Program-made: the position numbers and the translations under genes
Notes under the pieces: generated by a model
What the model saw: only the letters and a program-made list of their open reading frames with translations
Databases searched by the model: none
What the model was told of the DNA's origin: nothing
From: Capsaspora owczarzaki ATCC 30864
Lineage: Eukaryota; Opisthokonta; Filasterea
Direction: 5' to 3'
Assembly: GCF_000151315.2 (NCBI RefSeq)
Contig: NW_011887298.1
Coordinates: 433,417-497,416 of the forward strand
DNA length: 64,000 bases
Shown: positions 21,801 to 35,757 of the stretch, piece by piece
How the letters are laid out: the number at the start of each line of letters is the position of its first letter
Numbering within the stretch: position 1 is the stretch's first letter

Positions 21801-23500
21801 ACTTGGTGTCAGGCCATACGGGGAGGGAGACTCGTGCCCGCGGAAGGCCGGGTTGACCTGTGCGGCGCGAGGCATATTCTCAAACTCGTTCTCTGTTAAA
21901 ACCACCTCGGGGTGGGTTGCCAGCGTCAGCAGCTGTGCTATCGTGTGGCAGATTGGCATTCGCAATGGTTCGAGCGGCGACCGAAGACGCTTGGCCAGGG
22001 AAGAGAGCGCACGGACCATCTCAGTCTGACAGTAGGCGAGGAGCAACGACGGCACTTTGCGCGAAAAGCGATCAATCAGGGGGAGAAGCAGCCCCATGGC
22101 AAATTGATTTCGTGCAATTGCATCCAATATCAGCGGAATACCACCATGCGCAGCGACATGCAGCAACCGGTCGCTACTGGCAGCGATGTTGACAATGCAA
22201 GTGGCAGCGTCACAAACCCACTGCTCCGAGGCTCCAATTCGGATGATTTCGAGAAACAGGGGAATCTTGGCAAGCATTTCTGGATCCGAAGCTGATAAAT
22301 AGGAGCAAAAATAATCGGTGGTAGTTGTGGTTGGCACACACTCGAGTCGTCAGAAGCCAACCAACAAAACCAACCAACAAAACCAACCAACAAAACCAAA
22401 AAAAAAAAGCAACGCATCAATGGCCCAACAAAATCGCTTACCAAGCTCATCCAGGGTGGAAAATGACGCGTATATGGTCAAGGCTAGTTTGTGATAGACA
22501 GCCGGGGCAAAGGTCGTCGATACTGGAGGCTCATCGTCATCGACGGCAAAGTTGGTTTTTCGATACGGATGGTCGCTCATGTCGCTTGGAGATGGCGGTG
22601 CACTGGACTCGACGCTGCTGGAGTCCACTGGAGATGACGACGGGATGAGCAGAGGAGACGTGGGTCGACCGGAGAGGTACCGGGGCGACAGTGTCAGTCC
22701 TGCCTGCCTGGCGGTGATTGGCGATCGAGATGCGTCCCCAGGTGTGAGTCCCGCCGATGGCGAATGCATTGCACTCGGTACTCGCTGACCTGGCAAAGGT
22801 TCTGCATGTTCCGCGGGTGTGTGGCAGCCAGTGCAAAGTTTATGTTTTTGTTGAGAAAGGGGGGGTTTGGCTGAAACCAACACATCACAACCTCCAATAG
22901 ATTTCAAGAAGAAAAAAAAAGCTCGTTACCTTTGCCCGTCATCAGCAAACGATCGAGAAATGCAAATCCAAGGGCATCGTGCACCTGGAGAATGAGAGCA
23001 TGGTCTTTGGCCCGCAGGAGCTTGGTGAGGAATAACAGTCCAACGACCTAAAGCCAGAGGAAAATGTTCCAAGTGGTCAGAATGAGCCATTGTTTCATTC
23101 TTGGGGCTTCTTTCGGAGGTGTGTATGTGAGTCTGTTCATTTTGCGTTTGCGTAGCTGCTCAGAGAACGAACTGAATTGCCCTTCTCTGGTGCAGTTCCT
23201 CAGGTCACCCCTACGTCCATTCCCCCCCCCTCGTCCGACGCGTTGTTCCGCACACACCTTCTCGTCGTCCTTCTGGCCGTGCTTGAGGAGCTGCAGGCAT
23301 CGTCGCAGCTGGCGCGCGGCGGCCTTGGCCTTGTGCTCGCGCAACTCGCCCTCCTCGGTGAGATCGGCAACGCTGCGTGCATTCTCGCGCCCAGACGACC
23401 GCCGCAGCGCCTGCAGCTGGTGCGCAGTCAGGTACTTGAAGCCCGCTGCAGACGCCGGGTCGCCCGGTTGGCCAGCCGCGCCGTCGTCCTCGCCAGCCAT
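17315..23500 (-). CDS. NCDN: Neurochondrin family protein with large low-complexity insertions
   Basis: Eight exons: 23258-23500, 22930-23047, 22442-22801, 18990-22291, 18190-18844, 17798-18022, 17552-17647, 17315-17463; 1715 residues against about 729 in human. The family match is seen at both ends: RRCLQLLKHGQKDDEK-VVGLLFLTKLLRA, HDALGFAFLDRLL, SDPEMLAKIPLFLEI, AHGGIPLILDAI, then near the C-terminus YEPVALSCLRLLALWLSDE, DPFTLLLPGL, TWEDLVDAW and a final FKTEARLRLALL. The fold is an armadillo-like helical solenoid. Two insertions explain the length: a Ser/Pro-rich one in exon 3 and a very long one (roughly codons 390-870, Ser/Pro/Ala/Asn with DAPDAPDAPDTP) in exon 4, plus a poly-Ala run. Human neurochondrin modulates CaMKII, receptor signalling and SMN complexes in neurons; the role in this organism is unknown. 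It diverges from NMNAT across 331 bp. Confidence 0.78.
18856..18886. repeat. A31 homopolymer in a neurochondrin intron
   Basis: About 31 A on the plus strand (poly-T in the sense of the gene) stand just upstream of the acceptor for the exon 18190-18844. They probably serve as, or expanded from, the polypyrimidine tract. Confidence 0.85.
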
Positions 23501-25157
<1,657 letters not shown>

Positions 25158-25327
25158 CGACTGGAAAATGTCGCAAATACACAAAACGCAAAACTGTGCT
25201 GACATGAACACGTCAAAGGCACAGAGTTTATCGAGCGGATAAGATGAATATTAATCAACAAAAGCACAAAAAACACCACAAGCAAACAGCCAAAAAAAAT
25301 ACACACAACAGAACTACAGTAGACCAT

Positions 25328-28300
25328 TTACAAAGCAGCAACATCTTTCAAAAACGGATGGTGCAACAACACCGATGCCGATTGACGCTCTTCGGGGTTG
25401 ATTTGCGTGCAAGAGTCGTAGAAATCGACAGCTGTGGCGGACAGGACCACTTCAGCGGGGATGGGAATCATGCGTTTGAGCGTGCCAATTCGGAAGATGG
25501 CCTGGGTTGTTTCGAGCGTGGAGAATGGCGGGTGACTGGTCGCCATCTCGTAAATGGTGCATCCGACAGAGAAAATGTCGACCTTGGAGGTCTGTGGCCG
25601 ATTTTGAATGACCTCGGGTGCCATCCAAAAGGGTGTGCCCACAAACGAAAACTTGGACACGGTGCCCAGCTCTTCAAACTTGCGCGCCGTTCCGAAATCG
25701 GCCAGCTTGATGCGCCCATTCGCATCGACCAGCAGGTTCGCGCCTGTAGATTGCACAAAGTGAGCCGACGAGTTTTCAAAAAGCATTGAGCCACACTTGG
25801 GTTGCATATTTTCAACAACAACAAAAAAAAACCGCCTCAACGCCATACCTTTGATGTCACGATGAATCACATTCTTGGAATGCAGGTACTCTAGGCCGAA
25901 CAGAATTTGCTTGGTATAGAGCGCAATCAGAGTCTCCGGAAGGGGTCCGAACGATCGCAAAATGGTTGCAATGGAGCCGCCTGGACAAAACTCCATGAAA
26001 ATATTGGCCGTGCAGTCATCTAAAAGTATTGAGCAAGCAAACACGTCAGAAACCCACCCCGAAAAGCAGCGAGAAAAAAAGGCAGACATTGTCGTTTCAT
26101 CAAAGCAAGCAAATGCATTTGCGTACTGGTGGTTTCGACGCCAAAATACTGGACAACATGGGGATGCTGGAGCTGGCTGAGGAGCCGGATTTCGTTCTCA
26201 AGCGCCTCAAGCACCTAGCGCGCATCGGCCAAAACGAAAGTGAACAAAAGTCCGTCCAACCCAACACGAAAAACTAAAAAAAAAAACCCTTCGTCCAACA
26301 ATTCCAACCATTACCTTGCTCGCCTCGCCGGGAGCCATTGCCACCTCCTTGACCGCAATAAACTGGCCCGTTTCTTCGTTGATGCCCTTGTAGACGCGGC
26401 CGACGGCGCCTTTACCGAGCAGCTCGCCCCTGGACCAGCGGAACGTCTTTGCAAGCGGACACGCACTCGGCGCTGGCACGTCGACATCACGCGCGGTGCC
26501 AGCATGAGCGGGCTCTGCCGCAGTTGCCAAGTCGGGCGACAGCAAACCAGACAAAACAGAGCCGGGAGACTGGGCGAGCGCAAGAGGACTAGGGGCGCTG
26601 CCCTGCACTTGCATTCGGGCCTTCGTGGGAATGGCAGTAAAGTCCGTCAAGCGGACGTACATGTCGAAATCGGGATCGTGAACGGACAGGTGCTCTGGAA
26701 GCACGGTGCGCTGCAGTCGTTGGGACAGCTCATTCAGCAGATCCTCAAGCGAGCCACAAGTAATGTTGTACCGGTGTGGCGGTTCTTTCGATTCTTTGAA
26801 CTCGAGCAGAATCAGCAGTTGCCGTTGTGGGAGACCCGGGGGCCCCGAGCTGGCAGAGCTCAGTGCAGGCGAAACGAGGTTTTGGAGGACGAGGCTTGGG
26901 CTTGGCACTAAACTGGCCTCGCCAACTTGGGCACCTGGCGTGGACAAGCGTGGAGCCGACTGCATGGCCGATGTGCCAAATGCCGGCTCCAAGGGCGCAG
27001 GCATTCCGATGACGGGTCGACCGACGTTGTTGCCTACGACCAGATCACTGACGGGAGGGCTCCCAGAAATGACAGAACTATCGTCCGGAACCCGCGGGGC
27101 GACGCTTGCAAGCAGTTGATTGGGGGCGTACTGCAACACACCCACAGCCGCGCCTTCAATCCAAGCGGCAGTTGTGTCGCCAAGAGTGTCTGCAGTTGGG
27201 GGCGCAACTGGTGATTCATCCGCAGCTTTCGGGAACAGGACACTTTGCCGGAGAGTCTCGACATGATCGCTGTCCCACAGCTTGATCTTGAGCAGATCTG
27301 CAGGGTCCCACACATCCCTGGTGGATGCCACAGAGACGCCGCCCCAGACGAAAACGCCCCCGACGCCGCCCGCGCCAGTGATGCAGAACATGGAGGCAGA
27401 GCGTCGATCGAGCGCGGCAGATGCCACACTCTTACTGGGCAGCGCGCTCGCGTCGCCCACGGGTGCCTCAGTGCTGCGCGCGCTTTCAAGTACACTTAGA
27501 TTGTCCGACCAGCTCACAGGAGCACTGGTGGACGACGGTTGGGTATCGGTCAGCGACACAGAGGAAGGCATCTCAGAAACCGGTGCGTCGGGAGCCAACA
27601 AAGGTCTAGCTCGAGGAGCGACGGACAGTGAAAGTGGCGTTGGGAAGAGGGCCACGGCGCCAATGTCATTACCAGTCGCGCCAGTGGCCACTGGTTGACC
27701 AACGAGCGGCTTGGTCAAATCAGCCTCATCAGACAGCAGCACGGTGCGCCACGAGCGGTTTGCAAACTCGAAAATGGCGGCGCTCAGAACGTCGCTGTGC
27801 GTTGATCGGCCGCCGACAACAAGCATGCCAGCAGTAAAGAGGGCAGCAGGTTCAATGAGCGAAAACTTTCTAAACAAGCCTGGCCCGCCTGTGGTTGGCG
27901 TCGGAGGCGCTGAATGATTCGTGTCGCTCGCAGATATGCCGAGCTTGCCGAGCAACAGCGAATGCTGATACAGACTCCAGGCGGTAATCTGCGGTCCAGT
28001 CACCAAGCACGCCGAATGGCGCATGCGGGGCTCAGGCACGGTTCCATTGGTGTTCAGCGTACTCCACATCTGACTAGCAAACGAAAAGCTCTGCATGGTA
28101 GACGTCGCGGTCATGGGATTGCCAGATGCGCCACCAAACACCCAGATGGCCTGGCCAAACACGCATGCCGAAGCACTGCAAACTTGCGGGACGCGCTCCA
28201 CTGGCAGCTCAGTCCAGGTGATGGTAGAGTTGGCGAATGTCGCACGGAACATGCCGCTGGTAGAAAAACGGGAGAAGAAAAAAAGATGGCGTAGAAAGGT

Positions 28301-31300
28301 GCAAACAAGAAAATGATGAGCAAGGAATTCGATCAAACCATCTCTTCCGCCGCCATCCCTCCTTTCACCTCACATATTCAGTCGCCTGACTAGTGTGAGG
28401 TCCCACTTCTTCAACCGGCCCCCCCCTTCTCTCTCCTTTGACTCGATCTGCTCCAACAAACACTTGCTGCAACATACCTGGCATAGTGATCCTTCTTGTC
28501 GGGCATGCTGGAGCCTCCAAACACGTACATGGCATTCTTGTACTCGACAGCCATGTGCTCCATTCGAGGAGACGGACCGGGTCCAGCCGACTCCACCCAC
28601 AGCCACTCCCGCTTCTCCAAGTCCAGCACGCGCAAATCGGTCAGAATCACGCCTTGGTCGGTCATGCCGCCAAAAATAACAAAGTAGCGATCCTGGAGAA
28701 TGACGGCCGAGTGGCTGTAGCGACTTGTCGGTGAGCTGGTGGAGATTGGAATGCGCGACCATGTTTTGGTGGCCAAGTTCAGGAGCCAGGTATCGTCAAG
28801 ACTTCGCCGAGTGGAGTGATACCCACCGTGGACAACCAGCTGGCCGCGCCACACGGCTGCAGCATGCGATGAGCGCGCGCTCGGATGATCGTCCGAACTG
28901 GCCGAGCGAGCAAACGAAGGTACTGTTGACGAGATGGCTGTGCCAGCGACGCAGTGCACCAACGAAACGTCGCCGTGAACCACTTGCGTGTGTGCATTGC
29001 GTTTGCTCGAGTCAAAGGTGCCGGGAGGACTGATGGCGAACGGATCGTCGGAACGTTGAATGGTAGCCGGAGGCGTGGGACCACCGATGCCGCCACCCAA
29101 CGCCGGCGATCCGGCGGCAGAACCTGGAGCAGCAGGCGCTGTGGGCGCGATGCCAATCGTTGCCCTCAATGCCGCTTCTGAGGACTGGCGCTTTGGCGAG
29201 GCACGATCGAGAGGCGCCGAGAGCGTGGGTGCGAGCCAGAATCCAAGCGAAGAATTCGCGGCCAGCTGCTTGAAGAGCTGGAGCTTTTTGGTGAACGAGA
29301 TGCCCGCCATGGAAATGTCGGCTGTGCACTCACTCAGCTCGGCGCCACGCTGCAACGGATCAAAGAGCAGTCCCCGCGAGCCAAAGTTGATGCGAATTTT
29401 CGACTGGAGAGAGTGAAACCCGACCGCTGCGCGGAGATGCGAAAGCAGCTCAAAGTCCACCTGGCTGAATGCTTTGCCCAAAAGCTTGCCGTTTCGAGTA
29501 AAGAAAATGGACGAATCCTGGCGGTCGATGCCGCAGCCAACAATATCTCCTTGCGAACACGTCGGACCGAAGAATTTGTCGACGGCCAGGTGTTGCTCAT
29601 TGGTTGGCATTGGATCACTGGGGTTGTCTGTTTCGGATGGCAGGGCAAAGGCATCAAAGGTTGCACCGGTTCGAAGCGAAGTGGGACTGGGCGGCCGACT
29701 GAATGGCGCATTGAACATGAGGTTGCCGTCAGCTGCGTTGAAGGAAAACGAGTACGGGGTGGTGCCGGGAAGCGAGTCGAGAGGGTGATCTGGCAGCGCA
29801 AGCCCTATCGAGATGGGTGCAGAGCACGAGACGCCTCTGGCCGAGTCCAAGATGGTGACTTCAAAATAGGCAAAACGAGACGGGGTGGGCAGGGGATGGG
29901 GCGAGCTTGAGCCCGACAGCCCGAAGCTGGGATTCCGGCTTCCGCCTTCAGCGGATGTGGTGGTGGTGGTCACCGAGCTCGGTCCACTGTTTGGGGTAGA
30001 TGCCGACCAAGAGCGAGTGCGCGTTGCCGGCGTCGGCGCACTGGTTGGCAAGCTTGTCGACAAGGGTGGTGCCTGCCATGGCTCGTCAGCCGTCGCAATC
30101 AACGCGCGGCATGACAACGCGGTCGCGGCAAGCGCAACGTCGCCAGCAGTCACGCAAGGATAGCTCAAAATGACCCGCTCGGGATCGAGCGAAACGTCGT
30201 CCGAATGCAGGAAGGAATCAAAGTCGTTGCGCTGCAAGTGGCGCTCGATATGGAAGAGATACGGTGGGGTCACCGAAATGCAGACGGACAGCGCTGCGAG
30301 CGTGGCGCCAGGGTCGCGACCGGGGGTTGTCGGGAGGGGGTTTGGTGTTGTCGTGTTCGCTGTCGCATTCGCCGTCGACGAGTCCCCGCCAGCAGCTGCG
30401 GCCGGGCTACCAGAAGAGGCGCACTCAATGCTCCGCAAGAAAAAGACGCAAGGCCGCAACATGCCGGCGGTCTCGCCGTCGATTTTAGGACACGGCACCG
30501 TTCCAACCAAGGCGCCATTCTTGGTAAAGAAGATTTCCTTTGCTTCAAAGCTCATGCCGCACCCAATGGTATCGCCGTTCGTGTACTGCTCATCGGAGAA
30601 ACGACGAACAGCGAAGGCAGACCCGCCAGCTGCAGTCGAGGCAGGTGCAAACAGCGAGCCCGTCGATGTGCCGGCGGGAAGCAGGACGGAGGGGGATGGC
30701 GACTTTTGGAGCGGGAAAGTGGGTGGTGCGCCAGCAGTGTCGACGGACATTGCAGCAGATGACGGCTGGATGGGAGTGGACGAGGATGCTAATGGGGGGT
30801 CTTGCGGGCTCCTTGCCCGGGGCAGCAGAGATTCCGCAGCGACGCGAGGGGCGTGGGACGCGGCACGGGGACGGCGGAAGGACAGGCTGGGAGACTGTTC
30901 GGTCTCTTCGTGGCCAGTTTCAAGCCCCGAGCGCGTCAAAAGCGTGCCGAGCGACGAGTAGGCGATGGTGAGACCGGAAAATCGGGACGAGTTGGACGTC
31001 ACACCAATGCCGAGCTGGAGGTCTGGGTCGTTCGTGTTGAACGTGTCAGTGAGGGTGCACTCAAAGTAGGCAAACCCGCGGTAGATGCGCCAGGGCATAA
31101 TGAACGAGCTGCCACGGAGGACGGCTGGCGCAACGGCCAGGCGCTCGGGGTGAAGCATGGCTGGCAGCGGGCCCTTCAGTCGCAGGTCGCTCAAAAGCGA
31201 GGCAATCTTGTCAGCACCAAGTCCGAGCCAAAGGCTACGCGACGATAAATCTGGCGCAGTAGCGCTGGAGACGGTGACGAGGTGATTTGGCGTGTCTGGG

Positions 31301-32937
31301 TGCAGATCGCATTGCCGGGTGAGGGAGCGCATGAGAAAACTGGGCAGCCACGTCGAAGAGAGGACGGTTGGGTCGGAAGACAGTGGTAGCAGGGCTGTAA
31401 ATGATCGCTGGGACGCTCGCACCATCTTGTACTGGCTCGGCACGCAACGATAGCAGAACAGGGGGCCGGCGACGAGTCGGACGGCGCACACCACCGACTC
31501 TGAAACGCCATCGTGGCAAGCCAGAGTGTGATTGGTGCTCGGCGCAACACTTGCCGCGGCAGCGGCGGAGGAATGCGGCATGACAGACAGAATCGGGTAG
31601 AGCCAAGCTGTCAACGACGACGCGGCAGTAGCGGCTGATTCAGCGATACGAACGCACCCCAGCGCTTCGCCGTTGAGCGAAAAGAAGAGCTGCTGCGACT
31701 CGCGACTGACGCCACATCCCACGATATCACCGGATCTTAGCGGTCGCGCGCAGTAATCTGAAGCAATGACTTGCAATGGCGAGGCAAGCAACTGAGGACA
31801 ATCGGGCGAGAGTTGCTTGTTGGATGGCAAGAACGCGGGAGACTGCACTTGGTGTTGTGGTGGCAGCGGAAACGGCGGTTGCGAGTCGACAGACGCGGCA
31901 GCAGACGAAGCGGCCGAGGACGTGACAACGGCGGCGGCAGTGGTGAGGACGCTGCCAGAATGTAGCAGTGGCAGGGCTATTTCGGAGCTGTCAGCAATCT
32001 CGAGCGCACCCGTTGAAATATACGAGCCGTCGAATGACAAGACGCCGTGTGTTCCAGGAGCCATCCGGAAGCACGCTGATGGACTTGGCAAGATTGCTGG
32101 AATCGGATTGTCGCGAGACTCGGCATCTGGAACGCGCTGCTCCTTCTCCTTCTCCTTCTCCTTCCCCTCGTCCTCCGCGTATGAAGGAACAATGACTGGT
32201 ACGCCGCAGCACCGTTCGTTGACGAGTGGCGGCGGGCCTTCGCGAACGCCAATAAAGAGCGCCCATTGCGCCTCGAGATGCGAAATTTCAATCTCAAAGT
32301 AGTTATCCAAGAGCTCGCCCATCGTACTTGCTGCGGACGACGGGACGACGGTCGACAAGGCCGGGTTGCGAGCGCGCTTCAACGGGAAGCCTTCCAGCAG
32401 GATGCTCGCAGAGTGGACTGCGGCGACTCCTGCCGCCGAGACGGCAGCAACAGCAGAAGGAGAAGACGCGGCGTCACCCAGCGGCGCAAGGGCAGGGGTC
32501 TCGCTCCCGCTGCTGGCCGAGGCGGGTGTTTCGGGTGCAGACGACGCTGCCGTGAAGAAGACTTGCTGGAGCCCAACGCCAATGCTCGCGTCAACCGCGT
32601 CAGGAAATGGCACGCGTTTACTCGCAGGCTCATCGTCAGCACCAGCAGCAGCAGCAGCAGCGCCGTCAGGACCACAAGGCAGTCCAGCAGCAGCAGCAGC
32701 AGCAGCAGCATCGGAGCGGCCTCTTCGGCGGCCTTGGTGCGCAGCTCGGCGCACGACATGACGCCTGGGCTTTGTCGGAAGACGGGCGTCACTGACGCCT
32801 GGGCTTTGTCGGAAGACGGGCGTCACTCTCACGATCGTCGAAGGCGGCGATGCAGATGCAAGAATCAACGGCGATGATCCCGCTGCTGCTGCCAAGCGTT
32901 GGCGGCGGTGATGACGGCGTAGGAACGCGGCCAGCAT
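25328..32937 (-). CDS. Giant SPRY-Kelch-ubiquitin-fold-MAP3K (STE-type) kinase
   Basis: Five exons: 28478-32937, 26315-28256, 26127-26214, 25849-26019, 25328-25743; 2358 residues. Three SPRY domains carry the repeated signature GDxxGCGxxxxxxxxFFxxNG (about residues 210-435, 617-830, 1022-1175). At least five kelch motifs follow (about 1350-1570: HAAAVWRGQLVVHGG, HSAVILQDRYFVIFGG, HMAVEYKNAMYVFGG, ACVFGQAIWVFGG), then a PB1/RBD-like ubiquitin fold (about 1962-2035) and a C-terminal kinase (about 2089-2358) with GKGAVGRV, AVKEVAM, HRDIKGANLLVD, DFGTA and WMAPEVI, so it should be active. Kinase and HPHVVQYFG motifs fit the MEKK group of MAP3Ks. The kelch array runs across the first exon junction (AG|C), which ties the SPRY part and the kinase part into one gene. 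SPRY and kelch parts probably bring substrates or upstream partners. Start chosen at the first ATG after an in-frame TAG. Confidence 0.8.
32759..32828. repeat. 34-bp tandem duplication inside the kinase-gene N-terminus
   Basis: ACGCCTGGGCTTTGTCGGAA and the next 14 bases (32761-32794) are repeated directly at 32795-32828 with one mismatch at the last base. The unit is not a multiple of three, so the two copies are read in different frames in the SPRY-kinase protein. Confidence 0.9.
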
Positions 32938-32985
32938 GCACCACTACACGGCCAAACGCGGCCAGCATGCACCACTACACGGCCA
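32924..32985. repeat. 31-bp tandem duplication over the kinase-gene start codon
   Basis: Two exact 31-bp copies (32924-32954, 32955-32985), each containing GCATGC. Each copy offers a minus-strand ATG, at 32937 and 32968, in different frames. The upstream one would read a short frame that ends near 32790. Confidence 0.9.
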
Positions 32986-33067
32986 AACACGCCCGAGTGG
33001 AGCGTGCTCGGTGCGGGCGTATTTGCAGCGGCTGCCCCCGCATGCATGGTCATTGAAGGGAAAAGGG

Positions 33068-33099
<32 letters not shown>

Positions 33100-33409
33100 A
33101 CAAAAAGGAGAAGTGCTGAAAAGGTTGTTTCAACTCAAACTACGAAAAACATGGAATCGGACCGAACATGTCCTTGTACAGTACAAATCACATACACATA
33201 CAGTACACAAGCAACGACAGAAAATAAAGGAAGAGCGTGTGGAGTGGTACGGAAAAACGGATGAAATGCTGGAGCATGGTTGGCATATAATCCCCGCACT
33301 TTCAATACGAGCTCGACGCGAAACGAATACAATGCAATCGAGTCAGTATAATTTCCCCCCTCGTTTGCGCTCGAGTGACATTGGGTGAGAAAGCGACAAG
33401 AGTAGCGCC
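32986..33409. other. Spacer between the kinase gene start and the upstream membrane-protein gene
   Basis: About 420 bp with an A tract of about 28-30 bases at 33068-33097 (poly-T in kinase sense). This should hold the kinase promoter and the 3' UTR of the gene ending at 33410. A minus-strand frame from ATG 33053 stops at 32865 and is not supported as a gene on its own. Confidence 0.45.
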
Positions 33410-35757
33410 CTACCCAAACGAGGGCTTGGAAATCTCGTCCATTTGAAGCATGTCGGCTGCCTCGAGATCGACATCTTCCTCGTCGTCGTCCGGACTGCGG
33501 TGAGCGGCGAGAAGCTCCGAGGCGGACGTCGAGGAGGTGCTGGACGAGACACGGATGAGTTCGTTGTGGTCGCTCCACGCGAGCTCGGACGGCAGGAACA
33601 TGCCGCGAACAGTGCCGTAGCCCTCGTTGGAACCGCCGCGCACGACGACACCGTCGGAGCGGAAGGCAATCCTGTCAGTGCCCTCGTCCTCGTTTGGATC
33701 TGGGGGCGGCAAATTGAGTGTTACCGATTTCGGCCGCTTGACTGGCACCACTGCTTTTTGGAAGGACGACGCGCTCGCTCGCCCTTGCTCGGCGGATGTA
33801 AAGGAGGCACGCACGGTGTGCTCCGAGCCTGCGCTCGAGAGAGACATCTGGGATGCTGCCAAAGTGGACTTTTGCAAGTTGTCTTGCGCGGTTGGTTCTA
33901 CTCCTGCTCCGTCGTGGTCGTCGTGGTCGTCGTGGTCTGCCGACGAAGACATGAGATGGGCTTCGCTGGTTGCTCCGCCGAGTGCTCCTCCCTTGTCACT
34001 GGACTTGGCTTTCCCTTTGGTCTGCTTGCTGGAGCTTGCTCCTTCGCGCTCTGCTGGCTGTGACACGCCTGCAGGCGGTGGCAAATTTTGCAGCACTACT
34101 TGAGACCCGCCCTTCTTTTGATGAGATAGCACATACTGCTTGGTCACAAGCTTTGAGTCGCTGGCTAGTCTTTGTGTCATCGGTGTGGTTCCAGTCGCGC
34201 TGCTGTCAGACATGTTTGGTGCAGAAGAAGATCGTCGCTCCACCACCTCTCGCATCGACTGACGAAGAGACACGCGAGGCCAGCTGGGTGCGATACCTCC
34301 TGAGGCATCCAGACGATGCAGACCAAGACCGGGCTTCTTCTTGGCAGCTTTGAAGACCTCTTCGATCGTCATGGCCCGTTCGCGGAAGCTGAGCTTCCAC
34401 AAGATAAAAGCGCCGTACACTTGCGTCACGAACAGGATTGAGATGAGAATGGGAACGAGTGGCCGAAGAACAAGCCACCACGTTGCGTCTTGCGGGGCCA
34501 GATACTTTCCCCACAGGCCGAGGGTGAGACCGGTGAAGAAGATCTTAAAGACCAGCGTTTGTATGGCGGCAATTTTGAAAAGAAGGTTGCTTCCCTTCAA
34601 GCGGAGCCGGAACCATGTCAGGGCGACGAACGTGAGCTGCTCGGTATTCGCGGTAAAGCCGAGCGAGATGGTCATGGCGATCGCGACGGGCTGTCGTTCG
34701 TCCTCGTAGTTTCGAACGGCCAGGATGCACAGCAGAATGGTGCAAACATGGTGTACTGCAAGCTGCAGGCCCATCTGCGGCCGGTACGACAACTCGTACG
34801 CATACAGGAAGGCCAGGATGGCCAAGTTGAGCCGACACATTTCCAGTGTGTGCACGTCTATGTGAGGGTTTTGGTTGTCCAGAATCAGCGGCACGCCATA
34901 GATGAGCGACAGCAGCAGGCAGACGGTCGTGTAGATGATTTGAAGCTGGTAGGCACAAGTGTTGTGCTGGTGCGACGGTGTGAGCAAGCGGTACCGAAAC
35001 GAAAACCGCCGAAAGAGCGCATGTACGCAACGCTCTGTCGCCACCAGAATGATGATGATCAAAATGTTGGCCGTCGAAAACCAGGAGAGGGTGGTGCTTG
35101 TCGGGAATGCGTCTTTGCACTGTGCGAGGATTTTGACATTGGCGGAACAAGTTAGAAAAATCGCAAGCAAAACAAACAAGGAAAAGGGGGAATAAAAAAA
35201 GAGAGGCAAACTCAGAAAAAAGGCTCAGAAAAACGCATTTTAATAAAAGGAGCAAAAATCAAAAAACAAAAAGACGGAGGAAATAACATTGGTTGATTGC
35301 TGATGACAACAATATGAAAACCGTCGCCGAAAAGCGAGCAAATGTGGGAAAGAAAACCAGACCAGGGCCAATATCGAATCATCCATCCCAATGATATGCA
35401 AGAACTCAGAGAGAGAGAGAGAGAGACGCACGCTTAGCAATGCTCAGCAATGCAAACGCCGGTTGGTCTGACAAAACGCTCGGACGACCGCAAACCATCC
35501 CAACTCCATGATCGCCATTGTTGCGCCCGACGCCCTCAGCGCAGCATACAACGGCGAGAACATGTGATTCATGTGTGAACGAGAAGTAGTAGAAAGAAGG
35601 AGAAGAAGAAGAAGATGCAGAAGAACTGCACGAGAACAGTGGTCCAGAGGCTGACAAAAATGCGCAACAGAATCGCTGGAACACTTGCTTGAAACAGGCC
35701 TTCGCTGCATTGTTGGAGCGTGCTGTTGCACTCGGCCAACATGGACGGGCACGACAT
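33410..35757 (-). CDS. Multi-pass membrane protein, possibly TLC-like, with long acidic/Ser-rich tail
   Basis: Two exons, 35632-35757 and 33410-35119; 611 residues. The N-terminus (MSCPSMLAECNSTLQQC) has a possible N-glycosylation site and is followed by about seven to eight hydrophobic segments over the first 330 residues (for example ILIIIILVATE, LQIIYTTVCLLLSLIYGVPLI, LQLAVHHVCTILLCILAV, LVPILISILFVTQVYGAFILW). A histidine pair in a membrane segment (LAVHHVCTILL) recalls TLC-domain proteins, but the rest does not settle it. The tail of about 270 residues is hydrophilic (Ser, Asp, Lys, with DDHDDHDG and acidic DDDEEDVDLEAAD) and probably cytoplasmic. It could equally be an unrecognised receptor-like or transporter family. 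The intron donor GTGCAG is weak, so exon 1 is less certain than exon 2. Confidence 0.6.

Noticed and set aside
28256-28478. Possible split into two genes: SPRY-kelch protein and kelch-kinase
   Set aside because: Donor GCCAG|GTATGT and acceptor CTACCAG join in phase and continue the kelch array, and total exon length is a whole number of codons. A single gene is more likely.
32379-32792. Minus-strand Leu-rich frame of 137 codons
   Set aside because: It reads the poly-Ala coding repeats of the SPRY-kinase N-terminus in another phase and has no continuation.
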